From CAVOGJ01 sp963700865 (lineage in GTDB: Bacteria; Planctomycetota; Planctomycetia; Pirellulales; Pirellulaceae), in the NCBI GenBank assembly GCA_963700865.1, contig CAVOZC010000001.1, positions 704,300 to 768,299 of the forward strand: 64,000 nt of DNA, in the 5' to 3' direction. Within the stretch, counting starts at the first letter, position 1. Each line of letters begins with the position of its first letter. The notes under the pieces were generated by a model that was not told where the DNA came from, made no database searches, and saw nothing but the letters and a program-made list of their open reading frames with translations. Shown in pieces: positions 27,985 to 36,397 of this stretch. A program made the position numbers and the translations under genes.

Positions 27985-30792
27985 TTACCCGTCGGTCCTG
28001 GATCGAAGTTCAATTGCCCGGCGAATCGCGTCAAGTACTTGGTCGAGCCGCTTGCCGACGTCTTCGACCAGGAATCGTAATACGAAGTATGCTTGCTCTT
28101 GCAGTAAAGCATCCTTGCGGCGGTCGCGGCGATAGGCGTCGGTATTTGCGAGGTGTTGGCCGCCGTCGAGTTCAATAACTAGGCGGGACCTCGAGTCGAA
28201 TAGATCGACTTCCATGTTACCCCAGCCATCAAAGGGAATTGGCAACTCCGCGTTCAACACAAATCGGCCTGCCGTTTCGGGAAGAGATTCGAGGCGGCGG
28301 AAGAGGAACGCTTCACTCGCACTACGGGCTCGGCCCAGACCTTGAGCGTCCGAGTCAAACTTCCGGGCAGCACGCACAAACAACCTCGCGAGAGGTGCGT
28401 CAACACCGTCACGAACGAGCCGCCGCACCGTGCCCGCGTAGTCCCTCTTCCATTGCGGGTCGACGGGCAAAGGTATGTCCGTCGGCCATCCAGGAACGGC
28501 GCTACCAGGTAGAAGCACTGTGTAGCCGACCGATTCGTATCCCGCGCAACGGCGGTCGAACATGCGCGAGAGCATTGGGACATTGAGGTCCGCGTAATCA
28601 TAGACGCGAACTTCAGTCTTTCCTTTGTGTGACCGGTGCAGTCTGCCCACATATTGTGCGATCGTACCACGCCAGGAAACTGGTAGCGTTAGGAATAACG
28701 TATCGAGGCGCGGGTCGTCGAATCCCTCACCGATGTACCTGCCCGTCGCCAACAACACTCGGTCTTCGTCCGGCTTGATGGCTGACAGGCGCTGGGCGAT
28801 CGCCCGTGACTCCTTGATACCAGTGCCTCCTTTCAGGACGAGAACATGACGAACTTGGTTCTCGAGGTTTGTTGCAAGTTCGTCAAGGTGATCCCTGCGT
28901 TCCGTCAACACGAGTGGTGATCGCCCATTACGAATACACTGAGCGACGTCTTCACAGATCATGTGGTTTCGGTCGTGGTCGAAGATCATTTCGCGGTAAA
29001 GGTCTTGGAACTGAATGCGTTGATCGTCATTGGCTTCTGATATTGGACGAAATGCCGTGGGCCGAACGATCACCGAATGCTCAAAAGGCCGGGCGGCTGC
29101 TTGGGATTTTGCATCGACTCGATGACGTACGGGGCCGCATTGCATGAAGACAATCGGGTGATGGCCGTCTTTGCGATTCACCGTCGCGGATAACCCCAAA
29201 ACGAAACGGGCCTTCGTCCTTCGCGCGACGAGTTCGAAGCTCCGCGCCGACAAGTGGTGGCATTCATCGAAAATCACGTGCCCATAGTCGGCGACACAGT
29301 CTTTAACCACACCTTTTCGCACAAGACTCTGTAGAATCGCAACGTCGATTTGTCCAGTCAGCTTTTTTCGTCCACCACCGGCACGGCCAATGGACTTTGG
29401 CGAAATCCCGAGGAACTCAGATAGCCGATCCACCCACTGATCTAGCAACTGGCGTCGGTGGACGAGTACGAGAGTATTGACGCCTCGTTCCGCAATCATC
29501 GATATCGCTACGACGGTCTTTCCAAACGCCGTGGTCGCCGCCAAGACACCTGTATCGTTGCAAAGTAGTTTCCGCATGGCCGCTTTTTGCTCATATCGCA
29601 ACTCACCATGAAATGCCACGTCGATTGTGGTGCCAGCCACGCGTTCATCACGAATAGGGGCATCGACCTTCAAGCCGTGCAGCAAACTCTGGATATCTTC
29701 AAGGCAGCCTCTCGGCAACGCGAGGTGATTGTCGTAGTTCTCAGCACAGCTGATGACTCTCGGTTTCCCCCAAGTAGGCAATCGCATCGACTCAGCTTTG
29801 TAGAATTCAGGGTTTTGAAAGGCCGCGAGCCGCATCAGACGATTTCTTAGTGCTGGTGGCAGATCCGCTTTCGGTAGATAGACTTGATTGCTCAGCGTCA
29901 GTTCCAATTTCGTCGGTAACTCCGCTGCAGGAAGCGGAACAACGCTTTTCCGCGATTGAGCCATTGACCAAGGCGGACTCTTATCGTCGGTAGCGGGAGT
30001 CTGCACACCAATCACACGGCCGCTTCGGTTAGCTCGATTGACTAGTTCTTCGACGACGGCGAGCGACATGCGTCTCACAGATGACAGCAGCGCCCATTGA
30101 TCATCAAAGGGCTTGAAATCGTCGTCGATGAATACGCTATTGCCGCAATCACGGGGACGCTTTTGTAGCGGCAAAGCGATCAGATTCCCAAACCCTCCTC
30201 GAGGCAGCGTGTCTTGGTTGGGGAAGAGCCGGTCGTACGAGTCGAATCCAAGATCCGGTCGCCGCTCCATCGTTACGGTGAGAGCATACGAAACGAGACG
30301 GCGTGCTATCGACGCTGGTATCGCCACTTCAAAGAAAACCCAAATGTGTCCTCCATTTCCAGACCGAGAACGTTCTAGTGAGGCAGGTACATCGAGCCGT
30401 CTGCAAGTCTCGAGAACGGCGATTGCATCGTCTTGCCAGTTGGCCTTATCAAGATCCATGGCCAAGAAAAAGCAGGTCTCGTCCAGTAGCATCGGGTAGA
30501 CGCCGGCCACAAAGTCGTTTCCTCGTTCGTCCACCCCGACCAAATGCCTACGGATCACGTCGTCCGTGACAGGAAGAAACGAGCGATGCTGGCAATTAGC
30601 ACACTTGACGCGAGGTTTTTCGCAAATCCCCGAGGCCCACTCATTACCGCACACTGGCGAGTAACCGGTTTTCCCTGTTCTGCGGCTCTCGAAACGGCGC
30701 GGATAGACGTCGGTGCGTCCCCGGAAGAGCGAACGGAAAAGGGAAATCTTCTCGTTCGGTTGTGATCGTTCGTTTACGCTGCCTCGAAGCAT
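27985..30792 (-). CDS. Primase-helicase-nuclease protein, TOTE conflict system-like
   Basis: 935 residues, intact. Residues 13-260 resemble the archaeo-eukaryotic primase of TOTE conflict systems: ISLFRSLFRGRTDVYPRRFE, a Cys cluster (C48, C57, C64, C67), the metal pair D113/D115 in AMDLDK, SGNGGHIW with H149, and DRLFPNQDTLPRGGFGNL. Residues 395-735 form a superfamily 2 helicase: Walker A AFGKT (422-426), DECHH (509-513), SATVNRKDGHH, and motif VI QYVGRLHRSHKG. Residues 825-930 are a DUF559/Vsr-like nuclease: VDLFDSRSRLVIELDGGQH with D863, E874 and D876, then YRRDRRKDALLQEQAYFVLR. Such three-part proteins are thought to act in defence or element conflict. The substrate is unproven. It lies alone between a tRNA and a transposase unit. 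Confidence 0.88.
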   Translation of the reverse strand: MLRGSVNERSQPNEKISLFRSLFRGRTDVYPRRFESRRTGKTGYSPVCGNEWASGICEKPRVKCANCQHRSFLPVTDDVIRRHLVGVDERGNDFVAGVYPMLLDETCFFLAMDLDKANWQDDAIAVLETCRRLDVPASLERSRSGNGGHIWVFFEVAIPASIARRLVSYALTVTMERRPDLGFDSYDRLFPNQDTLPRGGFGNLIALPLQKRPRDCGNSVFIDDDFKPFDDQWALLSSVRRMSLAVVEELVNRANRSGRVIGVQTPATDDKSPPWSMAQSRKSVVPLPAAELPTKLELTLSNQVYLPKADLPPALRNRLMRLAAFQNPEFYKAESMRLPTWGKPRVISCAENYDNHLALPRGCLEDIQSLLHGLKVDAPIRDERVAGTTIDVAFHGELRYEQKAAMRKLLCNDTGVLAATTAFGKTVVAISMIAERGVNTLVLVHRRQLLDQWVDRLSEFLGISPKSIGRAGGGRKKLTGQIDVAILQSLVRKGVVKDCVADYGHVIFDECHHLSARSFELVARRTKARFVLGLSATVNRKDGHHPIVFMQCGPVRHRVDAKSQAAARPFEHSVIVRPTAFRPISEANDDQRIQFQDLYREMIFDHDRNHMICEDVAQCIRNGRSPLVLTERRDHLDELATNLENQVRHVLVLKGGTGIKESRAIAQRLSAIKPDEDRVLLATGRYIGEGFDDPRLDTLFLTLPVSWRGTIAQYVGRLHRSHKGKTEVRVYDYADLNVPMLSRMFDRRCAGYESVGYTVLLPGSAVPGWPTDIPLPVDPQWKRDYAGTVRRLVRDGVDAPLARLFVRAARKFDSDAQGLGRARSASEAFLFRRLESLPETAGRFVLNAELPIPFDGWGNMEVDLFDSRSRLVIELDGGQHLANTDAYRRDRRKDALLQEQAYFVLRFLVEDVGKRLDQVLDAIRRAIELRSRTDG

Positions 30793-31137
30793 CTTATAGC
30801 CATCAATCGTCTCTTGCTTTGCGAATCCAGGTCCCGCCCGGTCAAATAGCGTTGAATTTCACACCTGGCCTCATCGCCAAAAGACATGGTAAGACGAGGT
30901 CGGCAATCGCGGTGACAACTTGCTCCAGCGACTGGTCCGTTTACGCCCCATGGGGTTCACGTTAATTCATTAGCCCACGTTTGCGCAGCGAGCTCTTGAG
31001 TTGGTTCAAGGTGGGATGTTTCCTGGCGAGATGAGCCGCGTGTGTGAGAGTCTCGGACTTCGGAGTGCAGGCTCCCTTTCACAATCATGGTGTCGCGGGT
31101 CAGCAGTTCGCACAACGGGTCAGGTGCGCAGTCGGCA
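30793..31137. other. Intergenic region upstream of the TOTE-like gene
   Basis: About 345 bp to the left repeat array of the transposase unit. It must hold the promoter for the gene reading left from 30792. I see no gene, no palindromic repeat and no recognisable regulator or RNA gene in it. Confidence 0.4.
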
Positions 31138-31355
31138 AAAAAATACAGACCCAGAAATACAGACCAGAAATACAGACAGTCTACCCAGAAATACAGACAG
31201 TCTACTCTTCCCAGAAATAGACCCAGAAATACCCAGAAATACAGACAGTCTACTCTTCCCAGAAATACCACAAATACACCACAAATACAGACAGTCTACT
31301 CTTCTGGGCCACCACAAATACAGACCCACAAATACAGACAGTCTACTCTTCTGGG
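31138..31355. repeat. Left short-repeat array of the RAYT-like unit
   Basis: Units of the form CCCAGAAATACAGACAGTCTACTCTT, some shortened to CCCAGAAATACAGACC. The core ACAGACAGTCTACT, centred on the near-palindrome AGACAGTCT, occurs five times. The reverse complement of this core occurs five times in 32940-33090 on the far side of the transposase gene. Confidence 0.9.
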
Positions 31356-31526
31356 CAGTCTGGGTCGCTTGGCGAAACCGATCCGCCACGGAGCGCGACC
31401 GCGGTGTGGGCGGTTGACGACCCGCGACTCAATGCATATATATACGTACACTTATATTCACGTGTATACTTCGACGGTGAAGTCCCCGATTCTTTCCGCG
31501 GCCTCGCTTTCCCATGGAGGTGGAAC

Positions 31527-32603
31527 ATGCCTTCCCGCCCACGTCGTGATACCGTCCGCCCCGAAGTAGTCGGCGTCTACCATTGCTGGTCCCGCTGCGT
31601 CCGTCGAGCCTTGCTCTGCGGTCAGGACCCGGTCACCGGCCAGGACTACCAGTACCGGCGGCAGTCGATCTATCAGCTGCAGCAACTGCTGGCCGGACTG
31701 TTCGGGATCGAGATCGGATTCCGTGCGGAAATGAGCAACCACATCCACCTGGTCCTCCGTAACCGGCCGGATGTCGTCAAGACCTGGTCCGACCGGGAGG
31801 TCGTGACCAAATGGCTCACGGCTACGAAGCTGGCCAAGAGCCGCGATGGTGTGCCCCAACCGCCTCCGGCGGCGCGGGTTACGCTGGAACTGCTGATGCC
31901 GGGGCGGGTCAAGACCCTGCGGCGGCGGTTGTCCGATCCGTCCTGGTTTATGGGCATCCTCTGCGAGCATGTGGCGCGCCGCAGCAATCGCGAGGACGGT
32001 TCCAAGGGTACCTTCTGGGAAGATCGGTATCAGTGCCGGAATCTGGTCGACGAGGCGGCCATTCTCATCTGTGGCATTTATATTGATCTCAACCAGATCC
32101 GCGCGGGCGAGGCGTCGACGCCCGAGTCATCCCGGCACACGTCGGCCTACGACCGCATTCAGGCCCGCCAGCAGCAACAGTCGGCGGCCCTCGGCCTTGT
32201 GGCTCCCGTGCCGCCGGGTAAAGCTCCCGATGGCTGGATGTGTGAGTTGACGCTGGACGAGCGGGTCCCGCTGGACGATCCGCGGTGGCTGACATCGGCC
32301 AGTTCCCGCCGCGCCTCGGATAAGGGCCTGCTGCCGATGAGCCTCGACGATTACCTGCAACTGCTGGACACCAGCGGCCGCATGGTGCGGGAGGGGAAAT
32401 CGGGTTCCATTCCCAACCATGTGCGGCCCATCTTGGAACGCCTGGGGATCCGCAGTGAAATGTGGTCGGCGGTGGTCAGCGGTTACGAGCAGATGTTTGG
32501 TCACGTGGTGGGCAGCTTTGCCGAGGTGTCCCGACGGGCCGCGGCGGCGGGCAAGCGCTGGCAGCGGGGCCAGTCTGCCTGTGCGGCCGTCTTTCTTAGC
32601 TGA
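31527..32603 (+). CDS. REP-associated tyrosine transposase-like protein (HUH/Y1 family)
   Basis: About 358 residues from the ATG at 31527, which has GGAGG at 31516-31520; upstream open frame is not conserved. Motifs of the Transposase_17/RAYT family: an N-terminal strand VVGVYHCWSRCVRRALLCG, the HUH motif in EMSNHIHLVLRNRP, and a C-terminal KGTFWEDRYQCRNLVDEAA followed by CGIYIDLNQIRAGEA. It is longer than E. coli TnpA-REP, with an extra C-terminal domain of about 150 residues. RAYTs cleave and join single strands at palindromic repeats. Here the likely substrate is the ACAGACAGTCTACT repeat arrayed on both sides. Confidence 0.88.
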   Translation: MPSRPRRDTVRPEVVGVYHCWSRCVRRALLCGQDPVTGQDYQYRRQSIYQLQQLLAGLFGIEIGFRAEMSNHIHLVLRNRPDVVKTWSDREVVTKWLTATKLAKSRDGVPQPPPAARVTLELLMPGRVKTLRRRLSDPSWFMGILCEHVARRSNREDGSKGTFWEDRYQCRNLVDEAAILICGIYIDLNQIRAGEASTPESSRHTSAYDRIQARQQQQSAALGLVAPVPPGKAPDGWMCELTLDERVPLDDPRWLTSASSRRASDKGLLPMSLDDYLQLLDTSGRMVREGKSGSIPNHVRPILERLGIRSEMWSAVVSGYEQMFGHVVGSFAEVSRRAAAAGKRWQRGQSACAAVFLS

Positions 32604-32939
32604 GCGCTGATGGCCGCGACGGGTGACAATGACCACGAGGGTCACCGGCACGTCGCCCCCGCCGCCGGTCGTCCCATCACAGACACGCGGAGCGGTGCGA
32701 AGCTCATTCGCCAACTCTCCCGTCTCCACTGATTGGCGAGAGCACGAGGCTCGCGCCTGCCGCGAAATACCGCAACGCAGGTCGCACGAACGGCGTTGTC
32801 CGGACATTCCTCGCCAATAACGTCGTGCCTCAATGTCGAACGAACGGCTCGACTGACTTCCGTCGCCACGTCCTCGCCCGATGACGCCTGCGGAACTCCC
32901 ACCTAACCTTCATGGCAACGTCAACTAGCCGAGCTTGCC

Positions 32940-33090
32940 TAAACAAGTAGACTGTCTGTTTCTAAGTTTCTAAGGTAAACAAGTAGACTGTCTGTTTTAA
33001 ACAAGTAGACTGTCTGTTTCTAAGTCTGAACAAGTAGACTGTCTGTTTCTATGAACAAGTAGACTGTCTGTTTCTAAGTCTGTTTCTAAC
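32940..33090. repeat. Right short-repeat array of the RAYT-like unit
   Basis: Five copies of AACAAGTAGACTGTCTGTTT, most followed by CTAAG, with spacers of a few bases. The core AGTAGACTGTCTGT is the reverse complement of the left array's ACAGACAGTCTACT. The array ends before the small membrane protein gene at 33159. Confidence 0.9.
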
Positions 33091-33158
33091 CTTTCCAGGA
33101 ATACTTCATCCAATCCGCTCCTTCCCACGTCGTGCAGGTCACGCGCACCGGCGATTCA

Positions 33159-33540
33159 CTAAACGGGATGGTTCGCCAGCCCACACATGGCGATGCACCA
33201 CAGGGAAAACAGTGAGGCGAAGAAGGCCGCGACGCCCAGACCCACCGCGATCAGCGCCGCCCGAGCCGCCCTTCCCAATCAACGTTACCAGGGCCACGAG
33301 ACTGCCCGCGACACTGGCTAACATCAGCAGCATGGCCGCGAGCGGCAAGGGGTGAAGGAGCGTCATGTCCCAGGGAATGCGGATCACCAGGGGCATCAAG
33401 CACAATACCGCAGCCGCCGCCAAAACGCTTAGATGGAGTTTGATCAGACGAGCAGTCAGCGGCGCAGGTGTCTCTGCCGAGCCATCCGAACCTGGAGATT
33501 GCGGTACTCGGCTGGGTTCGTATGGATTCTGACGGGTCAT
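33159..33540 (-). CDS. Small four-helix membrane protein, frame-disrupted
   Basis: It starts MTRQNPYEPSRVPQSPGSDG, a typical opening of small planctomycete membrane proteins. Two helices follow, LHLSVLAAAAVLCLMPLVI and LAAMLLMLASVAGSLVALVT. As sequenced, the frame then turns into a Gly/Arg-rich tail to 33139. Removing one base of the GCCGCCC at 33265-33272 instead gives GKGARAALIAVGLGVAAFFA then SLFSLWCIAMCGLANHPV, a further helical hairpin ending at 33159. I take that as the real C-terminus. Function unknown. Confidence 0.7.
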
Positions 33541-33905
33541 CTAATAATTATCTTGGGGACAGCCGACTGTCGGCAGTCATTTTACACGGAGCCAGTCGGT
33601 GATGGAAATGCTCGCGCACGCCGCGAGCGGGCCACAGAGGCGGGTTTTGCCTCTCGTTTCTTCTGTGAAAAAAAGGAATCGGCCCCTCAGCGTCAGACCT
33701 GGTCCCAGCGTGCCCGGTCGTCCCGCCGCCCACCCGGCGGCTGACGCCGGCCGGTTCGACGGGAAGTTTGTCTTGGGATTTGAGTTTTCTCCGCGTGATT
33801 CGAACAGATGGAACTCGTAGCACAGATAGCACCCGCCACCATCAAGATAATTGCGGCCATGAAGTATCGCTGAATCACATTGATCATTTGCGTACGCACG
33901 AATAG
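33541..33905. repeat. Intergenic region with a CCGGCGGCTGACGCCGGCCGG repeat
   Basis: 365 bp between the small membrane protein and the 3' end of the first sulfatase gene. The block CACCCGGCGGCTGACGCCGG followed by CCGGTTCG (about 33730-33757) recurs at about 39367-39394. No gene is supported; the open frames crossing it include repeat sequence. Confidence 0.55.
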
Positions 33906-36240
33906 TTACTTGAGCTGAAATTGAATGTTCTCGATTGTGCCCGTGAATGCAAAGTCGCCGCTGTCTTTGTAAACCGGATCGACCGGGGTGATCGAATCGC
34001 GACCGACTTCGAATGGTTCGAGTCCGTGTCGGAAGAGTGATCGAGCCAATTTTCCTTCGCCAGCGAGCTGATCATTCACGAAAAGCTTCAACGTGCCACC
34101 TCCATCCTTCGAGCCGTCGGGCGTAAACTCGGACTTGACGATCACTTTTCCGGCAGGGATCGTGATTGTTCCGGGGATCGTGACATCCGCGATGTCGAAG
34201 CACGTATAGCGAAAGTTCGGTTTCCCGTCCTTCACATACAGCGACCAACCAGCGGAAAATGCGCCGGCACAGGTGATGACCCCTTCGCGCCCTTCTCGGG
34301 GATCATAACTTCGGCGGTAATCGTGTGACCACGGGGAAATAGCTGCGGGCCGACCGGCTCTGGAAGTTCAACCTTGTTGCCAAAGTATTTCCAGTCCGTG
34401 GGTGGCACGCCACCGACGCGAATCTTGGGATCGAAGCGTTCGGTCCAACTAGGATCGAGCGGAAGGACGTCATATTTTTGTGCCTCGACCAGAAACAGTT
34501 CCTGCAGTTCCTTGAGTTTCGCAGGTTGTTGCTTGGCAAGATTGACGGCTTGCGAGAAGTCCTTGTCAATATTGTAAAGCTCCCAAGGGGCCTTCGTGAA
34601 ATCAGCGGCACGGCTGCTCGGATCCCAGGGCAGCCCGAATTGGGAACAGGCAACCCAGCCATCATGATAAATCGCCCGGTTACAAAACATCTCGAAATAC
34701 TGGGTCTTTCGTGTCCCTTCTGCTTTGGCGTTCTCGAAGGAGTACAGCATGCTGACGCCTTCGATGGGCTTCTGCTCGATACCGTTGACCTCCTTGGGCT
34801 CGGGGATCTTGCACGCTTCCAGAATCGTGGGAACGACGTCAATCACGTGATGGAATTGAGTTCGGCGTTCTCCCTTCGCCTTGATTCTTTTCGGCCAGTG
34901 GATGACCATCGGGTTGCGAGTGCCGCCGAAGTGTGAGGCGACCTGCTTTGTCCACTGAAACGGACTGTCCATGGCCCATGCCCAGCCAACGGGGACGTGC
35001 GGTTCGCTGGTTGGGCCACCGATTTCATCCAACCGGTTGATGGTGCTTTCGAGTCCGAGTTGAATGCCAAGCAAACTCGCCAACTCGCTGAAGGTACCTT
35101 CGAGCCCGCCTTCGGCACTGGCACCGTTATCGCCGACGATGTAGATCACGAGGGTGTTATCGAGCTCGCCGGAGGCTTCCAGAGCGTTGATCAGCCGTCC
35201 CACATGGAAGTCGGTGTGCGACATATAGTCAGCGTAGTTTTCCATCAGCCGCAGATAGACTTTTTTCTCATCTGCGCGAGGGAGTCCCAGGCGGGAATCG
35301 AATCTGGACGCGGCGTCAACTTCGTATCGCTCGGGATGACGCCGAGAGCCAGTTGTCGCTGGTGAATGAACTCCCGCTCTTTGTCCCAGCCATGATCGAA
35401 TGCGCCTTTGTGCTTCCCTTGCCAGTCCTTCGGCACATGGTGCGGGGCGTGAACCGCTCCGGTACTGAAATAGGTGAACCAAGGTTTGTCTCGATCGGCG
35501 GCACGGACGTTGTTGATCCATGCGATCGCTTCGTCGGTCATGTCTTCGGTGAAGTGGTAGCCTTCTTCAGGAGTTCTGGGGGGCGAGACCAAGGTCGTAT
35601 TGCGATAGAGCGTCGGATAGAACTGATGGGCTTCGCCCTGATTGAAGCCGTAGAAGTAATCAAAACCCAGACCTGTGGGCCAGCGATCAAATGGGCCGGC
35701 GGGACTGATATCGGGTTCGGGCGTATTGTGCCACTTCCCGAACATGGAAGTCGCATAACCGTTGTCTCGCAGCGTTTGAGAAACAAGAGCCGTCGCTTGC
35801 GGGATGATTCCGGTGTACCCGGGAAAGCCTGTCCCCATCTCGATAATCACGCCAGTACCAACGCTGTGATGGTTGCGTCCGGCCAGCAGTGCTGCGCGAG
35901 TCGGGCTGCACAGCGCCGTCGTATGGAAGCGAGTGTAGGAGAGACCGTTGCTCGCGAGCTTTTGCAGATTCGGTGTTTCGATGGATCCGCCGAAGGGTGA
36001 AGTCATGCCGAACCCGACATCGTCGAGCAGAATGAGCAAGACGTTTGGCGATCCCTTGGGTGCTGCGAGCGGCTTCGGGTAACTAGGCGTCGAATCTTTG
36101 TAAGTCGTACCGATCTTACCCTGAAAGGCTGGATCGGGCTGGGGCAATTGCGTTTGGCCTCTCACAACGGATGGGGTGAACCAGCTCATTACCAGGACCA
36201 ATGCGAAAAGGAGAGATTCTTGCGGGGAGATTGTCTTCAT
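33906..36240 (-). CDS. Secreted arylsulfatase-type sulfatase, frame-disrupted
   Basis: I chose the ATG at 36240 (SD-like AAGGAG absent, but a signal peptide follows: FALVLVMSWFTPSVVRGQT). The catalytic core is complete: metal Asp pair in NVLLILLDDVGFGM, the formylglycine signature TALCSPTRAALLAGR with Cys111, MFGKWHNTPEPD and STGAVHAPHHVPKDW. The frame breaks twice. One base is missing at 35272-35278 (restores DSLAADEKKVYLRLMENY), and one G is missing at 34281-34284 (restores GVITCAGAFSAGWSLYVKDG). Corrected length is about 779 residues with a C-terminal beta-sandwich, close to the 790-residue paralogue upstream. It likely removes sulfate from polysaccharide outside the cytoplasm after Cys-to-formylglycine conversion. 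Confidence 0.88.
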
Positions 36241-36397
36241 TGGATTGTCCTCATCGTCAAGGCTCTCTGCCTTCCGGCACCGTAAAGATTTAAGAAGAAG
36301 AAACAGTTCGAATTTGTGTATTGGCCGGGAAAGGATTGCAACGGGCAGAAAAGTTCGAACGATCAATCAGTTGCCAAGTTCGTCTGTCGAGCTCGTT

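Larger units (their letters stand above)
31138..33090 (+). mobile_element. RAYT-like transposable unit between inverted short-repeat arrays
   Basis: A stretch of about 1.95 kb bounded by two arrays of the same 14-bp core in opposite orientation (31138-31355 and 32940-33090) and encoding a Y1/HUH-type transposase. This is the arrangement expected of a REP-associated transposase with its own repeats. Exact ends are unknown; no target duplication is expected for this class. From 32604 to 32939 there is no recognisable gene. Confidence 0.7.

Noticed and set aside
27780..27985. Integration of an island at tRNA-Pro
   Set aside because: No second copy of the tRNA 3' end and no integrase gene is visible within the window, so no att pair could be assigned.
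31440..31475. AT-rich imperfect inverted repeat (GTACAC and GTGTATAC) before the transposase gene
   Set aside because: The stem is short with a bulge; I could not show it to be an element end or an operator.
31138..33090. Possible CRISPR arrays or iterons at the short repeats
   Set aside because: Spacing is irregular with only a few bases between units, and the arrays flank a transposase in opposite orientation.
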